Assembly (NCBI GenBank): GCA_013339765.2
Contig: CM023456.1
Coordinates: forward strand, 84,739,636-84,803,635
Length of the DNA: 64,000 nt
Source: Haemaphysalis longicornis
Taxonomy: Eukaryota > Arthropoda > Arachnida > Ixodida > Ixodidae
Direction of reading: 5' to 3'
Part shown: piece by piece, positions 11,019 to 22,170 of the stretch
How positions within the stretch are numbered: the first letter of the stretch is position 1
Layout of the letters: each line of letters starts with the position of its first letter
Program-made: the position numbers and the translations under genes
The notes under the pieces: model-generated
What the model was told of the DNA's origin: nothing
Database searches by the model: none
Seen by the model: only the letters and a program-made list of their open reading frames with translations

Positions 11019-11189
11019 GAAGACTGGGAAGAAAGGTGGTGTACTCACCAAGCACCATCTACGGGTTTACCCTCTGCGTTCTCGCTGAATGCCACGTGAA
11101 AGCGTTACGCGACCACTCACGCCCGTCCAGTGGCCCTGTGCGCACCTTTCTCATGGGATAAGAGTTAAAAAAAATTCAAGGAAGCTCAC

Positions 11190-12880
11190 AACCATGCATG
11201 GCATCTCCCTTCTAGTACGCCAATGTGCTAAAGCCTGTGGCCTTCAGTGTTCACGTAAAACACTTACAGCTCCTTGTCCGTCCGCCCTCCCGCCAAACCA
11301 AGGAATACATTCAAATACTCCTTGATGGCCAGGCCATCACTCCAAGCCCCAGCATCAAGATCCTGGGCCTACATCTCGAGGCTAACACCAAGAGTGACGT
11401 CTCCTTGCAGCGCCTCAAAAACAGCATTAATCAAATCATACACATGAATCAGGCGAGTTGCCACCAAGAAGCAAGGCCTAAAGGAATCCGGTACCTTTCG
11501 ATTAACTAAAGGTTTTTGTCCTCTCGAGAGTTACTTACAGTCAACCCCCTGTCTTCTTCTCGACAAGGAAGACATAGAGATGCTTTATATAATGATTAGA
11601 AAGGCGTCGAGCAGGCCATTCGTCTTCTCATGAGTGCGACCACACAGAGGCTGCTAGCACGGGGCTCCACAGCACGGTGGAAGAGCTGATAGAAGGCCAT
11701 CTTCCCAACCAGAGGTCCGGCCATTGGTCTTCTCATGAGTTCGTCCCACACAGAGGCTGCTAGCACGGGGCTACACAACACGGTGGAAGAGCTGATAGAA
11801 GGCCATCTTTCCAACCAGAAGGTCCGACTCAGAACTGCGATGGGTAACCGCATGCTTCACCAGATTGGCTGGGCAGCCCAGAATGTCACTCCGCCTGACG
11901 TACTCCCAGACTCTTGGCGACTAAAACTAAAGATGCCCCCTTTGCTTAGAAATATGAACCTCTCACATTACGAGGGTCACCGAAAAGCACTGGCTCAAGC
12001 GCTAACCACCACCCTCGGTGGGGATCATGCAGTTATCTACACAGGCTCCTCCAAACATCGAGGGCAGCAATACGCCATCATCGTGGCTACCTCCAGAACC
12101 AACCTCCTTGCGTGTACCTCGCTTAGGACCCAAGAAATGGCGGCAGCAGAAGAGGCAGCCGTCACCTTGGCTCTCGCTCAACCAGGGGTTCGGAGGGTAG
12201 TCATCGATTCCCAGCAAGCCTACTGGAATTACCAGTAGGGTTTGGTGTCCTGACCTGCCCTGCGCGTGTGAAAAAAAACACTCCCCAAACGGTTCTATTC
12301 AGCTCATCTGGACACCCGCTCATGCTTCAATGTAGGGCAACAAACACGCCCACCCAACAAGCCTGCGCTTTTACCTCCCGTGCTATGGAGCTGCACGAGG
12401 ACAGTCACCAGCTTGTCACGTTCAGGGAGATAACCCAGCATTATCGCCTTCTGAGTCAGACCGTACCTTCGCCTTACCCTGCCCTTTCCAGAGAACAACA
12501 AACTACCCTACGCCTCATAGAGTCGGGGCTCCTTCCCACAGCCTACGCGTCTTCACTTCATGTATCCGAATAGCTACGACGCTGAATGTAAATTTTGCTC
12601 AGAAGTAGGAACACTCCGCCCCGTAATCGGGGTGTGCGACTTTAGCCCTGAGCACCCTCCTCTCCTTCCGTCAACTACCCAACAATAGCAATGGGAGATG
12701 CTGCTGTCCAGGCCCTCTCTACCTACCCAGCTCAGCGGGTGTACAGAACACAGGCCGCGCGGACTGCGTATGGGCCCCACAGAAAGAAGGAATCACTCCC
12801 AGGGCTGCACTCTGGGCCGTTCAGAAATCTGAACAGAAGTATTTCTTCCTCCTCCTCCTTCTCTGCCGCAAATCTCGTCG
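11190..12880 (+). mobile_element. I-superfamily LINE, 3' half with RNase H
   Basis: After the same thumb-region blocks as at 7810-8446, the reading continues with TVEELIEGHL, YEGHRKALAQAL and an RNase H domain. The latter has IYTGSSKHRGQQYAIIVATS (normally Asp in YTDAS, here Gly), then TQEMAAAEEAAVTLAL and VVIDSQQAYWNYQ, up to 12238. Broken frames (12268-12573) include a LIESGLLPTAY block and a CKFC-type Cys motif with GVCDF near 12630. The RNase H places it in the I/R1/LOA group and separates it from CR1. Frameshifts and stops make it inactive. Confidence 0.72.
11735..12238 (+). pseudogene. LINE RNase H domain, missing first catalytic Asp
   Basis: The 167-residue open frame covers the end of the RT thumb and most of an RNase H fold. 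The second acidic position (EEAAV) and third (VIDSQQA) are visible. The usual first Asp in the YTDAS motif is Gly (YTGSS). The downstream HxxxxGN-type motif is not in this frame. The domain is related to the one seen at 29397 in another LINE. Confidence 0.65.
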
Positions 12881-12899
12881 CCTCCGTCCGCGGCGCAGA

Positions 12900-13560
12900 G
12901 ACGGAGAAGACAGATCGTCTAACACCAGGTTGGAGCTTACTTTAATTTTATAAAAAAAGTTTCCACTCTTGTGCAACACCAATACAACTCAACCAAACAC
13001 CGTTCAGGCTTCATGCATTGATTTAAACTTAACAAGAATATCTCTTTGAAGTAATAAATGGTGTGGTTAAGTGCATTTCACTTCTCTCTGGTTTTGCTAT
13101 TTGTAGAGCGATGGGAGGGAATTTAAGTTACGTCGCATGGGTAATTGTTATGGGTGCCGTTTACAGCTTTGCTTTCCAACCACATTCACGGGGTGGATTG
13201 GCGCGATTTTTTTTATTTCTGTTGAATTTTTTGTAGCGTAAGCTACACTGGCCGAGATTGAGCAAGGGTCGTGCTGCGCAAGCGTGAGGAACATTGTATT
13301 GGACTGAATTGGATTGATTTAATTGGATTGGAATAAATTAGATTTTATTGGATTGGATTAGATTTCAGTACAGCTGTGTAGAGAATAGGGTCTGCGCATT
13401 CCAGAGGAGTGACGTCATAGCCGCGGCAGACGGACTGGCGCCAGCGCGTGCCAAGCTGCGCGCCTCCGTTGCGTTGTAGCCAAGTCTGACGCTGCGCCGG
13501 AGCCGCTTGATAGCCGTTTCGCGGGGCTCCTGGAGAGCCGTGCTGCGCATGCGGGAGGAG
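12900..13560. other. No gene recognised; start of GGATT-type repeats
   Basis: No credible coding region is seen. From about 13300 the sequence drifts into imperfect ATTGGATTGGATT repeats before the main array. Confidence 0.4.
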
Positions 13561-13569
13561 CAGTGACTG

Positions 13570-13745
13570 TACTGGACTGGACCAGAATGGACTGGACTGG
13601 ACTGGACCGAACTGGACTCGGCTCGATTCGACTCGATTGGATTGGATTGGATTGGATTGGACTGGACTGGACTGGACTGGACTTGGACTGGATTGGATTG
13701 GATTGGACTGGATTGGATTGGATAAGATTGGATTGGATTGGATTG
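13570..13745. repeat. GGATT/GGACT pentanucleotide satellite
   Basis: About 175 bp of tandem GGACT and GGATT units, mixed with GGACC and GATTC variants; a looser outlier lies at about 13296-13370. It creates an open frame of WTGLD-type repeats that is an artefact of the array. Confidence 0.9.
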
Positions 13746-14967
13746 CTGAGCCTTAGCTCACGCTATGTGTATCCTTGCATAGCCGAGCTAAGCCACCGCA
13801 AATTTTTTTCCCATGCTGGAGACCGGGCGTTGTGCGACGGAGATACGCAATACACAGAGAAGCGTGCCACGATACCAGCAGAGAGTGTCGTGAGAGCCAG
13901 CCCAGAATAGCTCCGCTGTGAAAATAGTGGCTCCCTTCGATAAGCCTCAAATGTTGAAATCTTACACGGTGGTCGCGGAATGCGAAAAGGCGCTGCGCTC
14001 TATCCGCCGGAGTCAGAAAAGCAGCGACGACGGCGTAGCATATGGAAGAACAAATAGGGGTCTCCCGACAACGTAATTTAGCCAGTTATAACTACTGTAG
14101 ACACAAAATATTGCCACATGTCTGTTCTCGTTACTTTTTTTTTCGTTATTTCTCAAAAGTTTCATTTGCCAAATTAAAACAAAAAAAATTGAAAAGCCGT
14201 TTCTTTGTATTTTAAATTCTCACGTTTACAAAAAAAAACATCACGGGTAGCAATTTTTTTGCGGTTTTTTTTGCTTTGAGAAACCTCTTTGTAGATGAGC
14301 TTAGGAATACCTAGCCGGTATTACCCACCACTTAAAGTAAGTCAATGGCGAAGATTTTGAGGCACAAGGGGTGTAAGAGAGCACCCTAAAGGCGCCCAGA
14401 GCTATTTCAGAATTTTTCAAGAATTCTTTGTTATATGGCGCGATATTCGGGTTGTGCGAGTAACATATGGAGTAGTTTCTTGTTTTAACCTAATTTTAAC
14501 GAGGGCTCTACTCCTCGGCACTGCGCTAAGCTGCAAACTTGTTAAAATGGCAGCCCTGAAAGTAGCCTGGGATTTCCGCCCCATTATCTTCCTCGCAAGG
14601 CATGTGCGCTGGGGAAACAAAGCTCATTTTGCGGTTAGCACATTGCGGGCGCGTAACTCGCCACGCAATACGATAAACAATACCGTCGAGTGTCCACGCG
14701 TGTTTGACATCTAGTGGATACATCCCTGTAGATTAGTATTCTTACAGTGCAAGCAACAAGCAACGGTGGTTTTCCAGTCGCCTGCATAGTCTACGTACTG
14801 GGAGAGCAGTAATTGTGATGTTGACTGCAAGAACAGGAGAGCGTAGAAAACGTGCGTGCTATCGGTCGACTGCTGACCGGCCCCCTGTTCCCGCGTGGCA
14901 GACCTTTTAAATGAAACCTTCCGCATTTGTTCCGTCCGTATCAATAGAATTGACCGGGTATGAAGAC
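13746..14967. other. No gene recognised
   Basis: No convincing gene. The stretch is AT-rich around 14110-14280 with several A and T runs. Confidence 0.4.
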
Positions 14968-15420
14968 GACCTATTTAGTTATTTATTTATTTAAAATACC
15001 TCACAGCCCCGAAGGAATTTAGTGAGGGGAGATACATGAGAAAGCATAAAAAGAGTAGGCCGCAGACACAGGGCATAATATATTGCAAGGACTGTGAACT
15101 TGATACACACCAACTTAACTAAAACAAAAACTTAACTAAAAGAAAGAGTCCACAGAGGCACATTGTAGGAAATTAAGGCAAATATACTTAATTGTTCCGT
15201 ACAGACAAATGAAATCAATGAAGACATACAAAGTTTGCAGTAATATATGAGGGGGAGAAAAAGTCTGAAGTCTGAAAGAAGTAACATATTTTGGGAAGCA
15301 ATGAACATGTGATGCACGTAAAGTAAACTGAATACAAGCAAGAAATACCGCATACATGGAAAATATACCAGCATCGCTAACCTGTTCGTTGCAAATTATA
15401 AATTAAAACATTTGATGTAG
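14968..15420 (-). mobile_element. 5'-truncated LINE 3' end (CR1-like)
   Basis: The plus strand begins with TTATTTATTTATTTAAAATA, followed by CCTCACAGCCCCGAAGGAATT and a G-rich AGTGAGGGGAGATAC. This is the same arrangement as the other CR1 3' ends in the window. Beyond that no coding remnant is clear, so only the 3' UTR seems to be present. Confidence 0.5.
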
Positions 15421-15597
15421 GCGAGTTGAACTTGTATGCGTTTTTTTATCCAGCTAAATTTGGCCGGTGTACGCATTACACAAATTATTTTGTTAGTCCC
15501 TGTCATTTTCAAGGAAAAAGCCCCTAAAGCTAAAAACTTGGCCCATGATTACGACACTCCTTAAAGGAAATAAAGTTCTTTGTCTGTCTGTCTGTCC

Positions 15598-17325
15598 TTA
15601 AAGGAGCCATGAAGACAAAACAAAAGTTTGTTTTATTCGAAAGACTAGGTGTTTCAAAGTGCCCCAAGCACTATCCCGGAAGAAACGATGCTTTATTCAC
15701 TGTGAAACAAGGCAATTCAAGCCAAAATTTTAAATCTCCCGCGAAATTGTACATTTCGTGACGTGAACAATGGCGTCATATGAGCCGGTACATGAAACAG
15801 ATACTTAGTATGTCGACTCGATATAGCACCCACACGCAGGAATCAAACAGGAACCAGAACTCGTGCCCAAACAGAGACGGCGGCTATTTTAAAAATACTA
15901 GTAAAACATAGTACACCCGCAGCCCTAGTCACGGAATCGCCTCATCCGGACAACAAAGCTCTCGTCGAGGAGCTCGGGCTTACATTTAACAACCTCACAC
16001 CACTTCAACGCTCAATGCTTCTAAGTGCACGAGCGGCAGGAGTTGTGGGATACACGTATGGACCGGAAAGCGACCATTCCGCGATAGCCACAACAGACGC
16101 ACGCCCAGCCGTCGGTACCGCTGCCTCGTCAGCCACGTCGCGACGGACGAATACAGACTGGTACGTATGTACCATATTTTTATTACGGTTAATACTAGTT
16201 CAATTTCAGTAGCATTATCGCTTGTGCCAGTTGACCGGTGTCGTGTATGGAAAGCCGTTCGCGCGACCTCTGTGCTCCAACCAGAAAGATAGCAGCGTCA
16301 CTACGCGGTGTGTACGGTGTTTTTTTTTTCCAAGCTCAGAGTGCTTTGACGGCTATTTCACGAAGTCGGCGACGAGTCCGCGTGTCCCAGGTGGGAGCTA
16401 ACGCAAGGGTACCTTCCATAATCACTACATCGAAAATGAAGCGAGCACACTCTTAGCTCCTTTGGCTGCCTTTCTCTTCCGTTTGCAAAGTTCACAAAAC
16501 GTAGCCACTTGCTTCGCCGAGGTTCGTTGTTGGGAGCGCATGAAAAGAGATCTCCTCACCAGCGGGGATGTCCCACTCCCTCGACGATTTTCCCGTAATA
16601 CATGGCCATTCAGGACGCAGCAACGAAATTTCATTGCAAAGTACTCGAGCAAACTGAACTTCTCAGTGGTTGTAAACAGAAAACGAGCTCGTAACGACAG
16701 AAGCAAGCCAACACCACCATTCCGAAACTCCTGCGACGAGTGGCACTATCTCGTCGCTGCTTGCTGTTTCTTACTCCCCTCGTTTTTATTTTTACCTTTT
16801 CTGGTTGGCCATATGACGCCAACTTGCTGTCAAGGAATTGAGATACCAAGCAAGGTTGCCGCTGTGCGTGATAGAAAAGTTCGTTGGCCCCAAAAAGCCT
16901 CGAACCCGAAAATTCGTCTGCGCGACGGCGAGATGTCCAGCTCGGGCGGCCGGTAGTTTCGTACGGATTGGCGTATATGTTTTCGTGTTCGTTCGGAACT
17001 TCAACCTGTTTGCTCCACCATTCTTAGTGCCATAAAAGGAATGTGCAGTACGTTTCACGCGCATATAGCTCACTATGCAAACTGGTAAGCCCTTCCTAAC
17101 TTGCGTTTGGTTTTGCCGGCCTCCGGCAATCGCAGAGCATTCTAGTATGACATCATAGGTTCTGTTACGGGAGATGAGCTAGTGGGTCGCATGATCATTT
17201 CCTTTTTTTTCTAATTGTGTAGCTAATTTGAGCGAAGTTCGTGTTAGAAGTGGTGTCAGTATGGTTCTAACGAGGCAATCTTTCGAATGAACGGAACTTC
17301 TGTTTTCTCTTCAAGGCTCCTTTAA
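15598..17325. mobile_element. 1.7-kb TTAA-bounded terminal-inverted-repeat element
   Basis: The left end TTAAAGGAGCC ATGAAGACA (15598) and the right end, reversed, TTAAAGGAGCC TTGAAGAGA (17325) are inverted copies. Both ends carry TTAA. A related 525-bp element is at 53232-53756, and a related left end lies near 31286. I see no transposase in the interior; open frames at 16425-16956 have no recognisable domain. This suggests a non-autonomous DNA transposon of a TTAA-targeting type, which is inference. Confidence 0.55.
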
Positions 17326-17913
17326 TATGAAATTTGAGCGCAGTGCCAACTGCAGCATTCCCTGTGACGGCGCATACCTTCTGCGTCTCGTGAAGTGATC
17401 GCGACATCAATGAGCGCGCGATGGTGCGCCCTATACTCCGGCGTTAACTCGTAGCGAGTCCCCTCCGCCGAGCATGCTGTGTGTGATTCGGGTTTGAATC
17501 CTTCGCGGAAAATGTCATGGTTTTGATGAGCCAAGCAACGGAGTACGACAAAGGACCGATGTACGTGCCGCTTCCTGCAGGTCCTCCTGTGCTTTTTGTG
17601 AAGTTTCAAGGACAAGACGCTTGAGGCGAGGTTTTCCCACACGCCTTGTGGGGCCTCGGCATGCCGCCCTCCCACTCACACTTTCGTCATAATTTCGTCC
17701 TCCGCTTTCCTGCTAACACTATCTCGTCTATATTCGGTGTCCCCTTCCTTCGCCTGGTTACGACGAAACCGACGGACAACGCGAAACCACAGGAGTGGGC
17801 GCAAAACTTCTGCGGACTAAAATACCCCGGAGCATGCAAGGGCATTTTAGGGCAATTTCTATCACGCAGGTTGAATTGTTTTCGACTTTTTTTTCTGAAC
17901 CCAGATCATAGGG
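17326..17913. other. No gene recognised
   Basis: A 117-codon minus-strand open frame (17322-17675) contains YELTPEYRAHHRALIDVAI, which looks protein-like, but I do not recognise it. It may be a remnant of a mobile element. Confidence 0.3.
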
Positions 17914-18215
17914 AAATAAAACTATTAGGCTATAAAACTATTAGGGCTATAGGAAATAAAACTATTAGTACCTAGGACCGCACAATGTCCGTCCGCGTCC
18001 GTGCGCATAACATCACACGCAAAAAATCACACAGGCACCGGCAGCATTCGAGCCTGTGTCTGGTAGACCAGACAGTTAGTGTCAGTCGTCTTACCCACTG
18101 GGCTACGACCGCGAATGAGTACCCGAGAGTCAAACGGTTTTCTCCCTCGCCTGTAACGGTGCGGAGTACCCTAGGACCTCCCAATGTCCGTCAGCGTCCA
18201 TCAGCGCGCACACCA
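17914..18215 (-). repeat. tRNA-derived SINE with short tandem tail
   Basis: Minus strand: A-box-like GTAGCCCAGTGGGTAAGACG (near 18112-18093) and B-box-like GGCTCGAATGC (near 18049), followed by GCCGGTGCCTGTG. The head resembles that of the SINE at 7430. The tail (17914-17968) has three AAACTATTAG units on the plus strand. A 45-bp block around CCTAGGACC(G/T)C(A/C)CAATGTCCGTC is present on both sides of the head (17972 and 18171). Confidence 0.55.
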
Positions 18216-21200
18216 CCATCAAGCGAAATTCGATTTGAGCCGTGAGTTGCAGTTTCATTTGGGGAATAATCAATGTGTTGGGGCGCAAATCGGATGTCAT
18301 TTCGAGTCTCCGTACTCTGCACCGCACCATCATCCACGGAGAGGAGATGCTGCCATTTTACTTAAGAGCAATTGGTCGCGTTTTAAGGATGCGTGAGCAT
18401 CTTGGCCCTTTCCATCGTGAACTTGAGGCTCGGCCCGATGAGCAAACGCGGAGCTCTGCGCCCTTTCCTCGTACGCCGTGTCACTAATGCTAGAGCTCTA
18501 ACCGTCCAAGTGGTTATATTAGCTCGCTTTGCCAACGGCACTGGCTGCCAGTGACACCTTTTGTTGTCCACCAGTATGGGCACTTCATCGCCGTTTTCTA
18601 ATTCTTTCCTCAATTTGCTGCTCCGCACTGGTGGCACATTCCGTTCAACAGCGCGTACATGCGGGAGACATGAGCCCCGTCGAAATGACGTGTGACCGGT
18701 GCGTCGGCAAAGGCAGGTGGCGAGCCGCCCCTCGACTTGACGTCTCTCCGGCATTGTCGGGAGCATCGCGAAGGCAGCTCTCTTTAACCTCTAACGCAGG
18801 TTTCTACACCCCCTCGCTCTCTGTTCGGTTTTGTACCCCACGGATAGCTGTTTTACGCACTGAGTTGTAAAATCACGTTTTTTAGCTATTTTATGTCAAA
18901 CCTAAAGGTATGGGCCGCCACTCCTTGAAAAGATTGAGGGCGTCATTTCAGAACGGTTTTCTACATGCCTCCTCAAGTGTGGTCTAAAAAGTGACCCAAT
19001 GGAGCTAATTTACTTCAGTTGCTTTAATATAAAGACGCGATTATCATCGGCCGTACAGTTAGAGGATCCTAGTTCTCACATAACGCATGCAGAGCTCGCA
19101 GCTCGTCACTAATGCTCAGGTAAAGAATAAATAAGCGCTTTTCGATTCATGTCAAACCCTGAGTGATGCGGAAGAATTTATTTGTGTTGACACTACTGAG
19201 TTTTTTCTGTAAGAAAATGCCAGTTGCATCAAAGGATTATCGCGTGGCTAGAACGTTTTGTAGAAAAAGGCTGTGTGCATTAATTCTTGTTGCAACAGAA
19301 AGCATTTATCCCTTTAAAAAGAAAATCCTTTAAAAATGAACTGAATAGGCTGCTCCTTACCTTCAAATAAAGCGAACGATTAAAGCCCCACGTTAACACT
19401 CAAATGAATGTAAAGCGTCACGGTTACCGCTAGCAAAAGAAAAGTGAGGCACGTTACGTTGCAGTTACTCTCGTTTTTGTTGTCTCAACATAGGGCCAGA
19501 ACTGTAACTCTTGCGGCATGCATGAAATGTGCCGTAAAAAAGAAAGAAAACAATACGTGCAGCAAAAAGAAGCCTTCCAACCTTCACATTTATTACAAAA
19601 ACGCATCTCTGCATGAGAGACATGCGTGGAATGCAGTTATCCAAACTTTGTATTTTATCTATCAAGGTCAGGCGGAAACGTGAGTTGAAACTAGCTTGTT
19701 TTTGTGCGGAAACGAGTGGTGCTATAAGCGCACACGAACTTGGGTGTCGTGTTATTTGTCAGGCGGTCCATTCTAAAGCTGACCCCGATGACTACGATGA
19801 TGCCGACACGGCGCCAGGAAATGGGGACATCCGACATGAAAAGATCCTTTTATCACCGCGGTTTTCTATCTCAACAGAAGCTTGCGGCGACCCAAGCCCG
19901 TTTTTCCAACCGTTTGATACGGAGATATCGCTATAAGCTTCAAGCTAAACTTACTCTAATCGCTTTTAGTCGCAGTGTGCTGAAATGATAAAACACTTAT
20001 GTTCTACTTCTTCCACCAAACCAGCGGAACCCTATCTGAATCTGTTTTTTTTTATTCCTAGAAGTTACTGAGCTGATTGAGAAAACCGATTAGTTTCCGT
20101 AACAGAAGGAAATGACTTATCCTTGACGTAGGAAAGAGATATAACTCATTAGTAACCACGATAGCCAGCTTGATTGTCGCTGTTTCGAAATGTCGAGTGT
20201 CGCCCCTTATTTAAGCCTAAAAAGGGAGTTACCCATTCGCAGTCATCCTCCACGAGGTGGAAGCTGGCAACATGACCAAAACGTAAGTTGAAAGTACCTA
20301 CTAGAAAAGTTTGTCTGTTACAACCCTAGCTACGACTTTTTTTTAAGACTTTAGAGCATTTGCCTTAAATGTGCCTAATGATGCAGCAGCCATTTTGTTG
20401 AACATAACGAAAAAAAGGTCGCCTGGTTTCTAAAAAAGCGCCACCCACAAATCAAAATTTCGTGCCTTCTACAAGTTAGCCTCTGCAGACTATTGCGTGC
20501 TTCCATTGATGTCTAGTGCACTATGCGCACATTTTAAAAAGACTGTCGTCGTTGCTCTTCCAGGTCACATAGAAGAAGTCGAGGAAATGAGGAAAAACTT
20601 TGGTGAGAACTAAATGTCCTCGCAATTTTCTTAGCCTACACTCATGCTTTACCGAGTAAAATTACGGCACTGGCTGCAAACCAAGAACCTTGAAACGAAT
20701 GGCTGGGCTTTTATGTGACGAGCATATGTTAACAAAAACCTAACATTACGACTCGGTACGAGCATAGCAGATACGTTCGGCTGAACTCTTCAGGCTCTTC
20801 AGGCTTGCCGGACTCGCAGTGTTGCAGAAAGGGACCATTCTTTTGGATAAAATTGGTTCATTTTTATACCCGGGCGTTCAAGCCTTTTCAGATGGGAAGT
20901 AATTCGCTAGACTGGCCCAAATAGTATCACGCGCTGGTCTTATAGCTTTTATTGAGGTGAAACATTCGCGTCTCATTCGCCGATTCACGAAAAATTACCC
21001 CCCATCGCTCGCGCATTTCAATTATTAGACTACCATAACATCGCACACAGTGCAAACGCGCCTGTATAGTAAGTTTCACAGATTCGCAACAAAAAATTCA
21101 AAGGGGCGTCACCTGTTCCTCCTGAAGAAGGGCTGGAAGCACCTTTTGAAATTAAAGGGACCCTGCTACACTTTATTTAACTTTTTTTTGAAACCTTAAA

Positions 21201-21449
21201 TGTTCGCGGAGCATAGTCACCCAACGCACGAAGTACCTATATTAGGGGTTCGCAAAATGCCACAGCCCAATATTACTGCTCTATGCCCATCAGATAACTT
21301 GTAAACTCGCTCAAAACATTTTTCTTTCTTTCCCGGTCGTGACGCTCTTAGACGGCTCGAATTCACGTCACTAAGGCCAGGTAGCGGCTGTTGGCCGGTT
21401 TTCCTTCAGTTGCAGCAATGAACGGTTTTCGGATGCAACTTAAAAAAAA
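18216..21449. other. No gene recognised
   Basis: Several short open frames on both strands, none with a domain, signal or splice context that I can support. Left unannotated. Confidence 0.4.
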
Positions 21450-22030
21450 ATTTGCCGCGTATCTGCTCCTTTCGTTGCAAATGTCGTCAAAAGACGATAG
21501 CCTTTATCGGCTATTGCGAAGTAAATGCCTCCCTTCGCTTTGCCGCTCACCTCTCATGTTGTTCCTCTTGCGTCGCGCTCCTCCCGAGGTAAAGACGTCA
21601 AAGGTTTGCTTAAATCATTTTAAATTTCCCGCGTTCCACTGCTCCAAACCGGGTGTCTCGATGCGAACGCTGCTGTACGGCGGAGACGCCCGTTAACCGA
21701 GGCGCCCTACTTCAACGTTTATAGAACCGCGTTTCCCTACTCCACGTGCGTTGCAAGCAGAACGTGGAACCTATCTAGTGGAACCTTGCGTAACTGTTGC
21801 CGAGTTGATTTCTTAAAATGGCGCAAGAAGCTATAGTGGCGCGGGCGACGTAGGCGACGGCGAAGTGAAATTCTTTTTCTGCAGTTGATGAATGTATTTA
21901 ATTTCGCAAAAGCAAGCATGTTTGATTTTTTTATAAAGGAACACTGCAAATATCACTTCTGTATTGATTTGCTGTCTCATTTTGCGTAATGTCTTGGTCT
22001 TCTTCAAACAATGTGACAAGTATGAACCTT
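21450..22030 (+). repeat. Dispersed repeat X, copy 1
   Basis: Shares with 42766-43205 an opening GCCGCGTATCTGCTC and a following AAATGTCGTCAAAAGACGA-type block, a CATCTAGTGGAAC-like block (TATCTAGTGGAACCTTG here), and a closing AACACTGCAAATATCACTT(T/C) followed by AGTATGAAC. The two copies are diverged and in the same orientation. No coding capacity is convincing. Confidence 0.65.
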
Positions 22031-22109
22031 ACACCGGACATAGACGGGTAGATTAGCTGTGACTATATAAGACTAATGGGCAGGCATTGTTTTGCTTTGG
22101 CCGGGTGGC

Positions 22110-22170
22110 TGAATCGAGTCACAGACAGACAGACGGGACAGACATACAGACATACAGACAGACCAAAATT
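22110..22170. repeat. ACAGACAG / ACATACAG microsatellite
   Basis: Imperfect tetranucleotide tract (CAGACAGACAGACGG, then ACATACAGACATACAGACAGACC). A shorter related tract is near 15580 (TGTCTGTCTGTC), and a similar ACAGA-rich segment lies near 30585. Confidence 0.75.

Larger units (their letters stand above)
8447..11810. repeat. Tandem duplication unit 2
   Basis: Direct copy of 5081-8446 (3364 bp). It restarts within the CR1 endonuclease, so the CR1 here lacks its RT and 3' end. Its right end runs on into the rest of the RNase H LINE, whereas unit 1 is cut off there. Single-base indels are spread over both units. Confidence 0.9.

Noticed and set aside
13563..13910. 115-codon repetitive protein (WTGLD repeats)
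   Set aside because: It is the translation of a GGATT/GGACT satellite.
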